Source of the DNA: JBASNZ01 sp049657775
GTDB taxonomy: Bacteria; Actinomycetota; Coriobacteriia; Anaerosomatales; Anaerosomataceae
Assembly (NCBI GenBank): GCA_049657775.1
Contig: JBASNZ010000113.1
Coordinates: 1-25,202 of the forward strand
DNA: 25,202 bases
Direction of reading: 5' to 3'
The position numbers and the translations under genes were made by a program. Under the pieces are notes generated by a model, which ran no database searches, had not been told where the DNA came from, and saw only the letters and a program-made list of their open reading frames with translations. This document shows positions 8,181 to 15,853 of the stretch, piece by piece. Position 1 is the first letter of the stretch. Each line of letters begins with the position of its first letter.

Positions 8181-8923
8181 CACCCAAGACGATAGCCACC
8201 GCAGCGGTCGGAGCCGTCCAGCGCCAGTGGTGGATCGTGGTGGTCGCGATGCTCGCCGCCGCGGTGTCCGGCTATGCGCTCGCGTACGATCAGCAGACCA
8301 CGTATGCCGCACGGGCCACGCTGCGCGTCGACTCGTCGGTACTGGCTCGCGTGTCCGGACTGCCGGGACCCGAACGGCTCATCAAGGCCATCGGCGCCGA
8401 GAGCTTCCGTGGTACGCTCGCCAGCCAGACCAAGGTCCCGGCCGACGAGATCAAGACCTCGCTCAAGGCGTACACCGTTGGTTCCCCGGCCGATACTTTC
8501 GTGCTCCAGTACACCGGTACCGACAGCGAGCAAGCCAAGCTGGTCGCGTCCGCTGCCGCGGCGTCCACCATGAAGGCGGTGACCGAGCTTGGCGCAACGG
8601 AGCTCGACCGTCAGGCCGCGGTCATCGCCGATACCGAGGCGCTGCTTGCCACGCTCGAATCGATCATCGTCGAGACCGATTGGGAGCGAGCGGACCTGGC
8701 GTTCCGGACCTGGCAGGCGCGCCGCGAGCTTGCTGACGCGCGGGCCCTGCAAGCCACGTACGACCGGGCCTACGTCCTCGAACAGGACGTGTCCGTGACC
8801 GCCAGTTCCGCCGCGGGCAAGCGTCTGAACGACGCGGTTGGCGCAGCGGTCATCGGCCTCGTCGCGGGACTCCTGCTGGCACTTGTGCGCGAGCGGCTTC
8901 GCCTGCGAGGCGCTCGTGGGTGA
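8177..8923 (+). CDS. Wzz-like chain-length determinant / polysaccharide co-polymerase
   Basis: A 248-residue protein with a transmembrane helix at about 19-38 (WWIVVVAMLAAAVSGYAL), an extracytoplasmic segment of about 170 residues and a second helix near 215-235 (VGAAVIGLVAGLLLALV) ending in an Arg-rich tail. Two membrane anchors around a mainly helical periplasm-side domain, with a likely coiled coil near 130-205, are the Wzz/YveK arrangement. There is no attached BY-kinase domain and no kinase gene beside it, so it would tune chain length without the usual tyrosine kinase partner, or use one encoded elsewhere. The ATG at 8177 overlaps the ligase stop (ATGA) and has GGAGG about eight bases upstream. 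It lies directly after the ligase/polymerase it would regulate. Confidence 0.8.
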   Translation: MTPKTIATAAVGAVQRQWWIVVVAMLAAAVSGYALAYDQQTTYAARATLRVDSSVLARVSGLPGPERLIKAIGAESFRGTLASQTKVPADEIKTSLKAYTVGSPADTFVLQYTGTDSEQAKLVASAAAASTMKAVTELGATELDRQAAVIADTEALLATLESIIVETDWERADLAFRTWQARRELADARALQATYDRAYVLEQDVSVTASSAAGKRLNDAVGAAVIGLVAGLLLALVRERLRLRGARG

Positions 8924-10133
8924 CCCGGGCGACCTTCGGCCGTCGCAGATGCTCCGCGGAGTCGCTATTGCGAAGCAGTTCCCAAACGACGCCGAGCCGT
9001 TCCGCGGTTCGTTCACGCTCGAACAACTTCGCGCAACGGTCGCGGAAGTCGACTGGCAGGTGATCGCGCCGATCCCATGGGCGCCTCGCTGGCTCGCCGG
9101 AGCGCTGCGACGCCCATACGTGACCGGAGCGCCAACGGTGGACGGCATGCCCGTATACCGCCCGCGCTACCCCGTGCTTCCGCGGCGCCTCCTGTACACT
9201 ACCGTCGCTCCCGCGATGGCCTTCGCCTCCCGCGGGGCGTTCACACACATCGTGGGATCGCATCGGCCGCAGTTCGTGCACGCGCACGGCGTCTACCCCA
9301 GCGCATCAGCAGCGCGGCGGCTCATCGGATCTTCGGGCACCCCACTCGTCGTTTCTGTGCATGGCTCGGACCTTCGCTCCAACCTCGTTCGTCCCGCATG
9401 GGCTCGCGAGGTACGGGCCACGCTCTCATCAGCCGCGGCCGTGGTCTGCGTGAGTTCGCACCTTGCGCGTGAAGTGAGCGCACTTGGATGCGTGGATCCC
9501 GATCGCGTGGTCGTGGTTCCCAACACCTTCGATGTCTCGCGGTTCGACTACGTCGAGCGCGCCGGGCACGACGGTCCCACGCGTCTGGTCAGCGTGGGCA
9601 ATCTCGTCCCCGTGAAGGGGCACGACGTGCTACTTCGAGCGTTTTCGATCGCCGTGCGTGGCGGACTCGATGCGACACTCGAGCTGGTGGGAGGCGGTGT
9701 CGAGTCCGAGAGGCTCAAAGCCATCGCCGTCGAGGAAGGGATCGTAGACAGGGTGGGCTTCTCGGGTCCGCTGTGTGACGCCGATCTCGTTGCCGCGCTT
9801 GCGCGCGCGGATGCCTTTGTGCTCGCGTCCAGGAGCGAAGGGTTTGGTGTGGCCATCGTCGAGGCGCTCGCCACAGGTCTGCCCGTACTGGCGACCCGTT
9901 GCGGCGGCCCGGAGGATATCGTGCGCCCCAGGGACGGGCTTCTCGTCGACGCAGACGATGTGGATGCGTTCGCGGCGGGCATCGTGGAGCTGGTGGCGTC
10001 GCTGCCCACGCGGAACCGTGGCGCGCTGGCCAACGACGTTCGCGAGCGGTTCAGCCCCGCGAAGGTGGGGGCCGGTCTGGTCTCGGTCTACCGTTCGGTC
10101 GTAGAAGGTCGCGCCCTTCCAGGAGGTTCTTAG
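8916..10133 (+). CDS. GT4-family glycosyltransferase
   Basis: A 405-residue retaining glycosyltransferase with a clear GT4 layout. The N-lobe shows VAIAKQFPNDAEPFRGSFTL and HAHGVYPSA, then VVSVHGSDLRSN. The C-lobe shows VVPNTFDVSRF, LVSVGNLVPVKGHDVLLRAF, LELVGGG and the canonical donor motif SEGFGVAIVEALATGLPVLAT with the E-x7-E pair, followed by GGPEDIV. This is the most canonical GT4 member in the window. The GTG at 8916 overlaps the Wzz-like gene by eight bases and has a GAGG just upstream. An internal ATG at 8949 would remove the leading residues but has no ribosome binding site. The sugar donor and acceptor are unknown. Confidence 0.9.
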   Translation: MGDPGDLRPSQMLRGVAIAKQFPNDAEPFRGSFTLEQLRATVAEVDWQVIAPIPWAPRWLAGALRRPYVTGAPTVDGMPVYRPRYPVLPRRLLYTTVAPAMAFASRGAFTHIVGSHRPQFVHAHGVYPSASAARRLIGSSGTPLVVSVHGSDLRSNLVRPAWAREVRATLSSAAAVVCVSSHLAREVSALGCVDPDRVVVVPNTFDVSRFDYVERAGHDGPTRLVSVGNLVPVKGHDVLLRAFSIAVRGGLDATLELVGGGVESERLKAIAVEEGIVDRVGFSGPLCDADLVAALARADAFVLASRSEGFGVAIVEALATGLPVLATRCGGPEDIVRPRDGLLVDADDVDAFAAGIVELVASLPTRNRGALANDVRERFSPAKVGAGLVSVYRSVVEGRALPGGS

Positions 10134-10134
10134 C

Positions 10135-11280
10135 ATGGGTGATCGCGTTGTCATGATCCTCTCCAACGACTGTGTCTCGGATCCGCGGGTCGAGAAGGAG
10201 GCGCAGGTCATCGTCGAGAGTGGTCGAGACGTGACGATCCTCGCGTGGGACCGCGCAGGTGCGGCGCCCGCACGCGAAGAGCGACGCGGCTTCGTCATCG
10301 AGCGGCTCGGCCCGCAGGCACCGTACGGTGCGGGGATCAAGAGCCTGCCGCTCTTCCGGGCGTTCTGGGAAAACGCAGCGGCCCGAGCGGTCGAGATGAG
10401 CCCCGATGTCATCCATTGCCACGACCTCGACACGGCGCCGGTGGGTATGCGTGTGGTGCGCGAGTGCCCAGGGACGAAGTTCGTGCTGGACCTGCACGAG
10501 CTCTACCGGGACTCGAGCGCCGTTCCGCAGAAGGGTCTCGTGGGCGCGATCGCGCGAGCGTACGTGGACAATCTCGAGCGCAGAGCCATGAAGGTAGCGG
10601 CGCTCGTGTTCGTGGCCCCGCCCGGAGCGTTCGACCGCTACGTGCGACTGGCCGGTGACCGCGCGATCCTCATCGAGAACGCGCCGGATGCCACCATGTT
10701 CCGGCCCCGCCAGACCCCGCGGCCGGACCGCCCGTTCACCGTGGGGTACATCGGCTCCAAGCGCTATCTACCCGAGCTGCTCATGCTCATCGAGATCATC
10801 AAGCGGAACCCGGACATGAACGGCCTTCTCGCGGGTGGGGGCGTGGCCGCGGAGGCCGTCGCACAGGCGGCGGCAGGTGTGGACCGGATAAAGACGGTCG
10901 GTCGCGTTCTGTACGAGGACATTCCCTCGTACTACCCGGAGATCGACGTGAGCTGGGTGCTCTATGACGCGTATCTTGGCAATGCTCAGATAGCGTTTCC
11001 AGTGAAGGTGATGGAGTCCATGGCCTGCGGCATCCCGATGATCGTCTACGGGAAGACCTGGATGGGTGACTTCGTTGAGAAGAATGGCGTTGGCTTTGCA
11101 GTAGACCCCGAGAACGCCGAGACCGAAGGTGAAGCGGCCCTCCGTCGCCTCATCGCGGAGCCGGGTCTGGGCGAGGCGATGGGCAAGCGCGGGCGAGCGA
11201 TCGTGGAGGAGCGGCTGTCGTGGCAGGTCGTCTCGGACAAGATCGTTGACGCCTACGCAACGCTTGCAGGCAGAAGCTGA
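10135..11280 (+). CDS. GT4-family glycosyltransferase
   Basis: A 381-residue GT-B protein. The ATG at 10135 has a strong AGGAGG site and follows the upstream stop by one base. Motifs include ILSNDCVSDPRVEKEAQ at the N terminus, IHCHDLDTAPVGM then FVLDLHELYRDSS, the C-lobe start FTVGYIGSKRY, and the donor-site FPVKVMESMACGIPMIVYG. The C-lobe lacks the classic E-x7-E and has V-K-V-M-E-S-M-A-C-G instead, as in related envelope glycosyltransferases. Its beginning resembles the minus-strand enzyme at 4166-5353 (N-x-x-x-x-D-x-R-V-x-K-E-A and the D-L-H-E segment), so the two may be paralogues acting on successive sugars. It is the last gene of the coupled run. Confidence 0.88.
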   Translation: MGDRVVMILSNDCVSDPRVEKEAQVIVESGRDVTILAWDRAGAAPAREERRGFVIERLGPQAPYGAGIKSLPLFRAFWENAAARAVEMSPDVIHCHDLDTAPVGMRVVRECPGTKFVLDLHELYRDSSAVPQKGLVGAIARAYVDNLERRAMKVAALVFVAPPGAFDRYVRLAGDRAILIENAPDATMFRPRQTPRPDRPFTVGYIGSKRYLPELLMLIEIIKRNPDMNGLLAGGGVAAEAVAQAAAGVDRIKTVGRVLYEDIPSYYPEIDVSWVLYDAYLGNAQIAFPVKVMESMACGIPMIVYGKTWMGDFVEKNGVGFAVDPENAETEGEAALRRLIAEPGLGEAMGKRGRAIVEERLSWQVVSDKIVDAYATLAGRS

Positions 11281-11305
11281 CTCGAGGGCCCGATGTGGCC
11301 GATGA

Positions 11306-11314
11306 TGGTACGAT
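11306..11314 (+). promoter_or_regulatory. Possible extended -10 promoter for the SpoIID/CWB2 gene
   Basis: TGG-TACGAT sits 43 bases before the GTG at 11357, in the 76-bp gap after the glycosyltransferase operon. No clear -35 was found. A weak match, given because a start of transcription here would separate this exported protein from the operon. Confidence 0.3.
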
Positions 11315-11356
11315 GTGTGTGAGGATGACGTCGTAGCACGCGGAGGAGTCTCAGCC

Positions 11357-13606
11357 GTGAATCACAGTAAACTCATCCGATTCTTCGCGTTCGTGTGCGT
11401 CTTCGCGCTCGTCGCTTCGATCGGAACACTTCCCGCGCAGGCTGTCGAACCGCTCGCGATCCCCGACTTCACGATCCATGGTGGCGGCTACGGCCATGGA
11501 ATCGGACTCAGCCAGTACGGCTCCCAGGGCTTCGCACTCAAGGGCTGGACGTACGACAACATCGTCAAGCACTACTTCCAGGGCACGACCATCGCGACGG
11601 CGAAGAATCTCGATGTCCGGGTCTACCTGGACAAGGACGCAGAAGCGCGCTCGTCTTGGACGCTGCGGGCTATCGACAGTACGCTTACCGTGTACTCGGG
11701 AGACGTCAGTAAGAACCTCACGCCCAACGGCTACTACAAGTTCACGAACGTCAACGGAATCGTGACCGTCACGGACGGCGCTGGCAAGACCACTGCGACG
11801 TTCAGTGGGGACGTCACAGCGGATCCGTACGGTTACGCCACCGTGTTCGAGATCAAGGACGTCTCTGGGCCGAAGCTCAACGTGGACTACCCCAATGGGT
11901 ACCCATACATGCGCTACCGTGGCAAGGCGCAGCTGGTGAGGAGCGGAACGAACGAGTTGGCGCTCGTCAACATGGTTCCGTTCCAGTACTACCTGTATGG
12001 GGTCGTTCCGCGGGAGAGCTTCGCTAGCTGGGATCCGGACGCGCTCAAGGCGCAGGCGATCGTCGCGCGCTCATACGCCAAGGCGAAGATCGACCCCGAC
12101 GACGACGGTATTCGCGACGCCAACTTGAAGTGCACAACCGCCGATCAGGTCTACGGTGGTCACTCCCGCCTGAGCCAGGGAACCGTGGTGCCGCATGAGG
12201 CTTCCACCACAAATGCGGCTGTGGATGCGACTGATGCCAAGGTCGTCAAGAACGGTACGACCATCGTGCAGACGTTCTTCTTCTCCTCGTCGGGAGGGCA
12301 CACCGCGAACATCGAAGACTCGTGGGGCTACTCCACCCCGCAGCCGTACTTCGTCGGGGTGGACGATCCATACGAGGGCGTCGCGAGTTGCCCGGATATC
12401 TCGTGGGAGGTCGAGAAGGACGGGATGACGCTGGCCGCGAACCTCAAGGGTTCCTCGGCCGTGGCGTCCGAGCTGTCCAACCACGGACTTCCTGCGGTGC
12501 CGGTGGGTGCCGGCACGTCGGTCTGGGTCACGGGTGTCACGATCGAGCAGGGTGTCTCCGGCTATCCGCGATGGGTCACGTTCCGCTTCTCCACCGGCGC
12601 TTCCGTCAAGCTCACGTCGTACACCGTGAAGTCCGCCTGCGGGCTCAAGTCGCCCAACTTCACGTTCTCCGGCTTCCCGATCACGCGCATCTCGGGGAGC
12701 AACCGCTACGACACGGCGGTCGCGCTCTCCAAGAAGACGTTTCCGGGGACTGCTCCGGCAGTCGTCATCGCGAGCGGCGATCAGTACGCCGACGCGCTTA
12801 CGGGTTCGGCGCTTGCCGGGGCTGCGGACGGCGCGCTCCTGCTGACACATCCCGTGAGTCTCCCTACCGAGGTGAGCACCGAGATCAAGCGGCTGCAGCC
12901 GTCTGCGATCTACATACTTGGCGGCACCAGCGCCGTTTCGGCGGCGGTGGAGTCGGCGATCAAGGCCGCGCGACCGACCGCGACCGTCCAGCGCATCTCG
13001 GGCGTGGACCGCTACGAGACGTCGCGCAAAGTCGCCGACAAGACCCGGTCGCTCGTCCCGAACACGATCGCCGTCGTCGTAAGCGGGGAGACGTGGCCCG
13101 ACGCCGCATCAGTCTCGGCTCTGGCGTACGCAAAGGCGTACCCGATCCTGCTCATCAAGAAGGTCGGGCTTACCAAACACGCTGCCGAGTTCCTCGCGGC
13201 CGCCAAACCGGCCACCACGCTGGTGGTTGGTGGAACGAGCGCGATCGGATCCTCGACCGAGGCGAGTATCACCGCGATCACCGCCGGGACCGCAAAGCGG
13301 CTCTCGGGATCCGATCGGTATTCCACGGCTGCGGCCGTCGCGAGGCACGCGGGAACGGTCGGTTTCACGTTCACCGACGTGTACATCGCCACGGGCGAGG
13401 CCTACGCGGACGCGCTTGCAGGTGGCATGCTCGCCGGGGCGCGCGCCAAGCCCCTCATCCTCACGCACCGCGACAGCTGTCCGTCGGGAACGGCTGCTCT
13501 CCTCCGGGAGAAGCGCACCACCATCGGCCAGATATGGCTCCTCGGTGGCACGGGCGCGATCTCCGATGCGGGTCTCAAGGCCATCGACTCGGTCATGATG
13601 GAGTAG
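11357..13606 (+). CDS. Secreted SpoIID/LytB-domain protein with three C-terminal CWB2 repeats
   Basis: A 749-residue exported protein. The GTG at 11357 has GGAGGAG nine bases upstream and is followed by a signal peptide with cleavage near A-Q-A at 27-29. The glycine-rich GGGYGHGIGLSQYG lies at about 40-54, before the core domain, an order common in actinobacterial SpoIID proteins; in the sporulation protein it comes at the end. The core has VPFQYYLYGVVPRESFASW (Glu220 at the position of the SpoIID catalytic acid), LKAQAIVARSYA, and the FFFSSSGGHTANIEDSWG segment. SpoIID enzymes are lytic transglycosylases acting on stripped glycan strands, and LytB-type relatives stimulate amidases. Residues about 440-749 are three CWB2 repeats opening I-[ST]-G-[SV]-[ND]-R-Y-[DES]-T. 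Role: wall-bound remodelling of peptidoglycan, probably vegetative. Confidence 0.88.
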   Translation: MNHSKLIRFFAFVCVFALVASIGTLPAQAVEPLAIPDFTIHGGGYGHGIGLSQYGSQGFALKGWTYDNIVKHYFQGTTIATAKNLDVRVYLDKDAEARSSWTLRAIDSTLTVYSGDVSKNLTPNGYYKFTNVNGIVTVTDGAGKTTATFSGDVTADPYGYATVFEIKDVSGPKLNVDYPNGYPYMRYRGKAQLVRSGTNELALVNMVPFQYYLYGVVPRESFASWDPDALKAQAIVARSYAKAKIDPDDDGIRDANLKCTTADQVYGGHSRLSQGTVVPHEASTTNAAVDATDAKVVKNGTTIVQTFFFSSSGGHTANIEDSWGYSTPQPYFVGVDDPYEGVASCPDISWEVEKDGMTLAANLKGSSAVASELSNHGLPAVPVGAGTSVWVTGVTIEQGVSGYPRWVTFRFSTGASVKLTSYTVKSACGLKSPNFTFSGFPITRISGSNRYDTAVALSKKTFPGTAPAVVIASGDQYADALTGSALAGAADGALLLTHPVSLPTEVSTEIKRLQPSAIYILGGTSAVSAAVESAIKAARPTATVQRISGVDRYETSRKVADKTRSLVPNTIAVVVSGETWPDAASVSALAYAKAYPILLIKKVGLTKHAAEFLAAAKPATTLVVGGTSAIGSSTEASITAITAGTAKRLSGSDRYSTAAAVARHAGTVGFTFTDVYIATGEAYADALAGGMLAGARAKPLILTHRDSCPSGTAALLREKRTTIGQIWLLGGTGAISDAGLKAIDSVMME

Positions 13607-13608
13607 GC

Positions 13609-13636
13609 TTGCCGCTCCCGGGGGATGAGCTAGGTT
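13609..13636 (+). promoter_or_regulatory. Possible promoter of the nucleoside phosphorylase gene
   Basis: TTGCCG (13609-13614) and TAGGTT (13631-13636) with 16 bp between them lie just after the stop of the CWB2 gene and 32 bases before the punA start. Both boxes are partial matches. A separate promoter makes sense because the function changes here. Confidence 0.35.
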
Positions 13637-13667
13637 GGTAGGCAGCCGTCTCACCGAGGAGGACCCC

Positions 13668-14486
13668 ATGCCGCTCGTTTCGCTCGATGTGCCCGAGGCC
13701 GACGTCCGTCGGGTGCTCGATGCGGCGCCCGAACCTCCGCGAGTAGCGATCGTGCTGGGCTCCGGTCTGGCCGGCCTGGCGGACGAGGCGACCGAGGGCG
13801 CGACCATCCAGTACAGCGAGCTCGAGGGGTTTCCGCATGTCGGGAAGGTCGCCGGTCATGCCGGACGGCTGGTCGTTGGCAGACTGGCGGGCACGCCGGT
13901 GGCGCTCTTCGGCGGCAGGGCACACCAGTACCAGGGGGTGAGCGCGCTCGATGCCGCATATCCCGCGCGACTCGCGGCTGCGCTCGGCTGCGAGACGCTG
14001 ATCGTCACGAACGCCTCGGGCGGTGTTGCCGATGGCCTCGAGACGGGCGACGTCGTGCTTATCTCGGATCACATCAACCTCATGGGCACCAACCCGCTCA
14101 TCGGCTGGCCCGGACCCGACGGCGGATTCCCGTTCGTCCCGATGCGGGACGCGTACGACCCTGAACTCATCACGCTCGCGAGTGAGGTCGCCGACGAGCA
14201 GGGTCTCCAACTCAAGCCCGGCGTCTACACGGGTCTCCTCGGCCCGAGCTACGAGACGCCGGCAGAGGTGCGGTACCTCAAGAGCATCGGAACCGACGTC
14301 GTCGGCATGTCCACGGTTCCCGAGGTCATCGCAGCCCGCGCACTCGGATTGCGTGTGCTGGGGTTCTCGGTCGTCACGAACGTGGCCGCCGGCACGGGCC
14401 TCTCGCACGCCGAAGTACTCGCGGCGGGGAAGGCCGCGGGGGACGCCCTTTCTGCGCTGATGCTTGGTATACTGCGAAAGTTGTAG
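13668..14486 (+). CDS. punA: Purine nucleoside phosphorylase (trimeric class)
   Basis: A 272-residue enzyme, the usual length for trimeric PNP. It splits inosine, guanosine or their deoxy forms with phosphate to the base and (deoxy)ribose-1-phosphate. Seen motifs: the phosphate loop VLGSGLAG (29-36), GRAHQYQG, TNASGGV, MGTNPLIG, GPSYETPAEVR with the purine-binding Glu, GMSTVPE, and SVVTNVAAG. The Asn in VTN marks 6-oxopurine specificity; methylthioadenosine phosphorylases carry Asp there. The loop after NVAAG is about three residues shorter than I expect (TGLSHAEV). The ATG at 13668 has GAGGAGG upstream. The next genes recycle S-adenosylhomocysteine and methylthioribose phosphate, so it probably handles the nucleoside end of the same salvage. 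A methylthioadenosine activity is not excluded. Confidence 0.9.
   Translation: MPLVSLDVPEADVRRVLDAAPEPPRVAIVLGSGLAGLADEATEGATIQYSELEGFPHVGKVAGHAGRLVVGRLAGTPVALFGGRAHQYQGVSALDAAYPARLAAALGCETLIVTNASGGVADGLETGDVVLISDHINLMGTNPLIGWPGPDGGFPFVPMRDAYDPELITLASEVADEQGLQLKPGVYTGLLGPSYETPAEVRYLKSIGTDVVGMSTVPEVIAARALGLRVLGFSVVTNVAAGTGLSHAEVLAAGKAAGDALSALMLGILRKL
14465..14473 (+). promoter_or_regulatory. Extended -10 promoter candidate for ahcY
   Basis: TGG-TATACT at the end of the punA coding sequence is a good extended -10 element. Transcription from about 14480 would give a leader near 50 nt that holds a small hairpin (about 14491-14508, CCGCCG against CGGCG). This could let ahcY be expressed above punA. 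Confidence 0.4.
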
Positions 14487-14528
14487 TCAACCGCCGTCTT
14501 GCGCGGCGTTCGTCTCGAAAGGACCACC

Positions 14529-15788
14529 ATGGAATTTCACGTGAAGGATCCCTCACTTGCCGACGCCGGCAAGGCTCGCATCGAATGGGCCGACGCCGAT
14601 ATGCCGGTGCTCGCCGGCATCCGTGCGCGCTTTGAGGCTGAGAAGCCGCTGGACGGCATCCGTATCGCGGCGTGCCTGCATGTGACGACCGAGACGGCCA
14701 ACCTCATGCGCACGCTCAAGGCGGGCGGAGCCGACTGCGTGCTCTGCGCCAGCAACCCGCTCTCCACCCAGGACGACGTGGCGGCCGCGCTTGTCGAGCA
14801 CTACGGCATCCGCACCTACGCGATCAAGGGCGAGGACACCGAGACCTACTACTCGCACATCGACGCGGCGATCGCGCACAAGCCGCAGATCACCATGGAC
14901 GACGGCGCTGATGTCGTGGGCCGCATCCACGCGGAGTTCCCGGAGGCCATCAACGGTATCCTCGGCGGCACCGAGGAGACCACCACCGGTGTTATCCGTC
15001 TTGCCGCGATGGCCGATGACGAGGCGCTCAAGTACCCGATCATCGCCGTCAACGAGGCCAACACCAAGCACCTCTTCGATAACCGCTACGGCACCGGCCA
15101 GTCCACCATCGACGGTATCATCCGCGCGACCAACCGCCTCATCGCGGGTCGCACGGTGGTCATATCCGGCTACGGCTGGTGCGGCCGCGGTATCGCCATG
15201 CGGGCCAACGGACTCGGTGGCAACGTCATCATCTGCGAGATCGATCCACTCAAGGCCCTCGAGGCCGTCATGGACGGCTATCGCGTGATGCCGGCGGTCA
15301 AGGCCGCCGAGTTCGCTGATATCTGGGTCACCGTGACCGGCGACATCAATGTCATCGATTCGCCCGCGTTCGACGCCATGAAGGATGGCGCGATCATCGC
15401 CAACTCCGGCCACTTCAACGTGGAGATCAACATCCCGCATCTGCGCGAGATGGCCGTCTCGGCGCGCGAGGTGCGCCCGCTGGTGGAGGAGTTCACGCTT
15501 CCCGATGGCCGTAAGATCTTCCTGCTTGCCGACGGTCGCCTGGTGAACCTGTCGTGCGCCGAAGGCCATCCCGCCTCGGTCATGGACATGAGTTTCGCGA
15601 ACCAGGCGCTGTGCGCCGAGTTCATGGTGCAGAACTGCGCCGAGATGGAGCCGGGTGTGTACGAGGTGCCCGAGGAGATCGACGCCGAGATCGCCGCTCT
15701 CAAGCTGGCGTCGATGGGCGTGGAGATCGACGTGCTGACCGATGAGCAGGACAAGTACCTGAGCTCCTGGGAGGAAGGCACGGTCTAG
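14529..15788 (+). CDS. ahcY: Adenosylhomocysteinase (S-adenosyl-L-homocysteine hydrolase)
   Basis: A 419-residue cytoplasmic, NAD-dependent enzyme that splits S-adenosylhomocysteine into homocysteine and adenosine, removing the inhibitor of methyltransferases. Motifs: CLHVTTETANLMRTL and CASNPLSTQDDVAAAL near the N terminus, MDDGADVV, GGTEETTTGV, NEANTKHLFDNRYGTGQS (Lys and Asp of the active site), the NAD-binding GYGWCGRGIA (about 217-226), and NSGHFNVEI. It is the short form, without the roughly 40-residue insert and without the K-P-D-H-Y-R-Y tail of the long forms; the end reads LSSWEEGTV. Short forms occur in archaea and several thermophilic or anaerobic bacteria. The ATG at 14529 is preceded by GAAAGGA. 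It lies between punA and mtnA and is followed by a strong hairpin. Confidence 0.96.
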   Translation: MEFHVKDPSLADAGKARIEWADADMPVLAGIRARFEAEKPLDGIRIAACLHVTTETANLMRTLKAGGADCVLCASNPLSTQDDVAAALVEHYGIRTYAIKGEDTETYYSHIDAAIAHKPQITMDDGADVVGRIHAEFPEAINGILGGTEETTTGVIRLAAMADDEALKYPIIAVNEANTKHLFDNRYGTGQSTIDGIIRATNRLIAGRTVVISGYGWCGRGIAMRANGLGGNVIICEIDPLKALEAVMDGYRVMPAVKAAEFADIWVTVTGDINVIDSPAFDAMKDGAIIANSGHFNVEINIPHLREMAVSAREVRPLVEEFTLPDGRKIFLLADGRLVNLSCAEGHPASVMDMSFANQALCAEFMVQNCAEMEPGVYEVPEEIDAEIAALKLASMGVEIDVLTDEQDKYLSSWEEGTV

Positions 15789-15805
15789 CGATCGGTCCAA
15801 CCGCG

Positions 15806-15831
15806 CGGGCCGGCGGACATCCGCCGGCCCG
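15806..15831 (+). terminator. Hairpin terminator after ahcY
   Basis: CGGGCCGGCGG (15806-15816) pairs perfectly with 15821-15831 around an ACAT loop, followed by the moderately T-rich TGTTCGT. It ends 22 bases before the mtnA start, so it either ends the punA-ahcY transcript or attenuates read-through into mtnA. Confidence 0.75.
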
Positions 15832-15853
15832 TGTTCGTATACGGGAGATGCGC

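Noticed and set aside
6822..8312. Long open frame on the minus strand opposite the ligase and Wzz-like genes
   Set aside because: It is a mirror of GC-rich coding sequence: its translation is dominated by Arg, His, Asp and Gly with no domain pattern, and the plus strand shows clear membrane families. The same holds for the frames opposite 1773-3092, 14553-15800, 15785-16864, 20059-21411 and 22369-23439.
14487..14528. SAH riboswitch before ahcY
   Set aside because: The gap is only 42 bases and holds one small hairpin; there is no room for the SAH aptamer.
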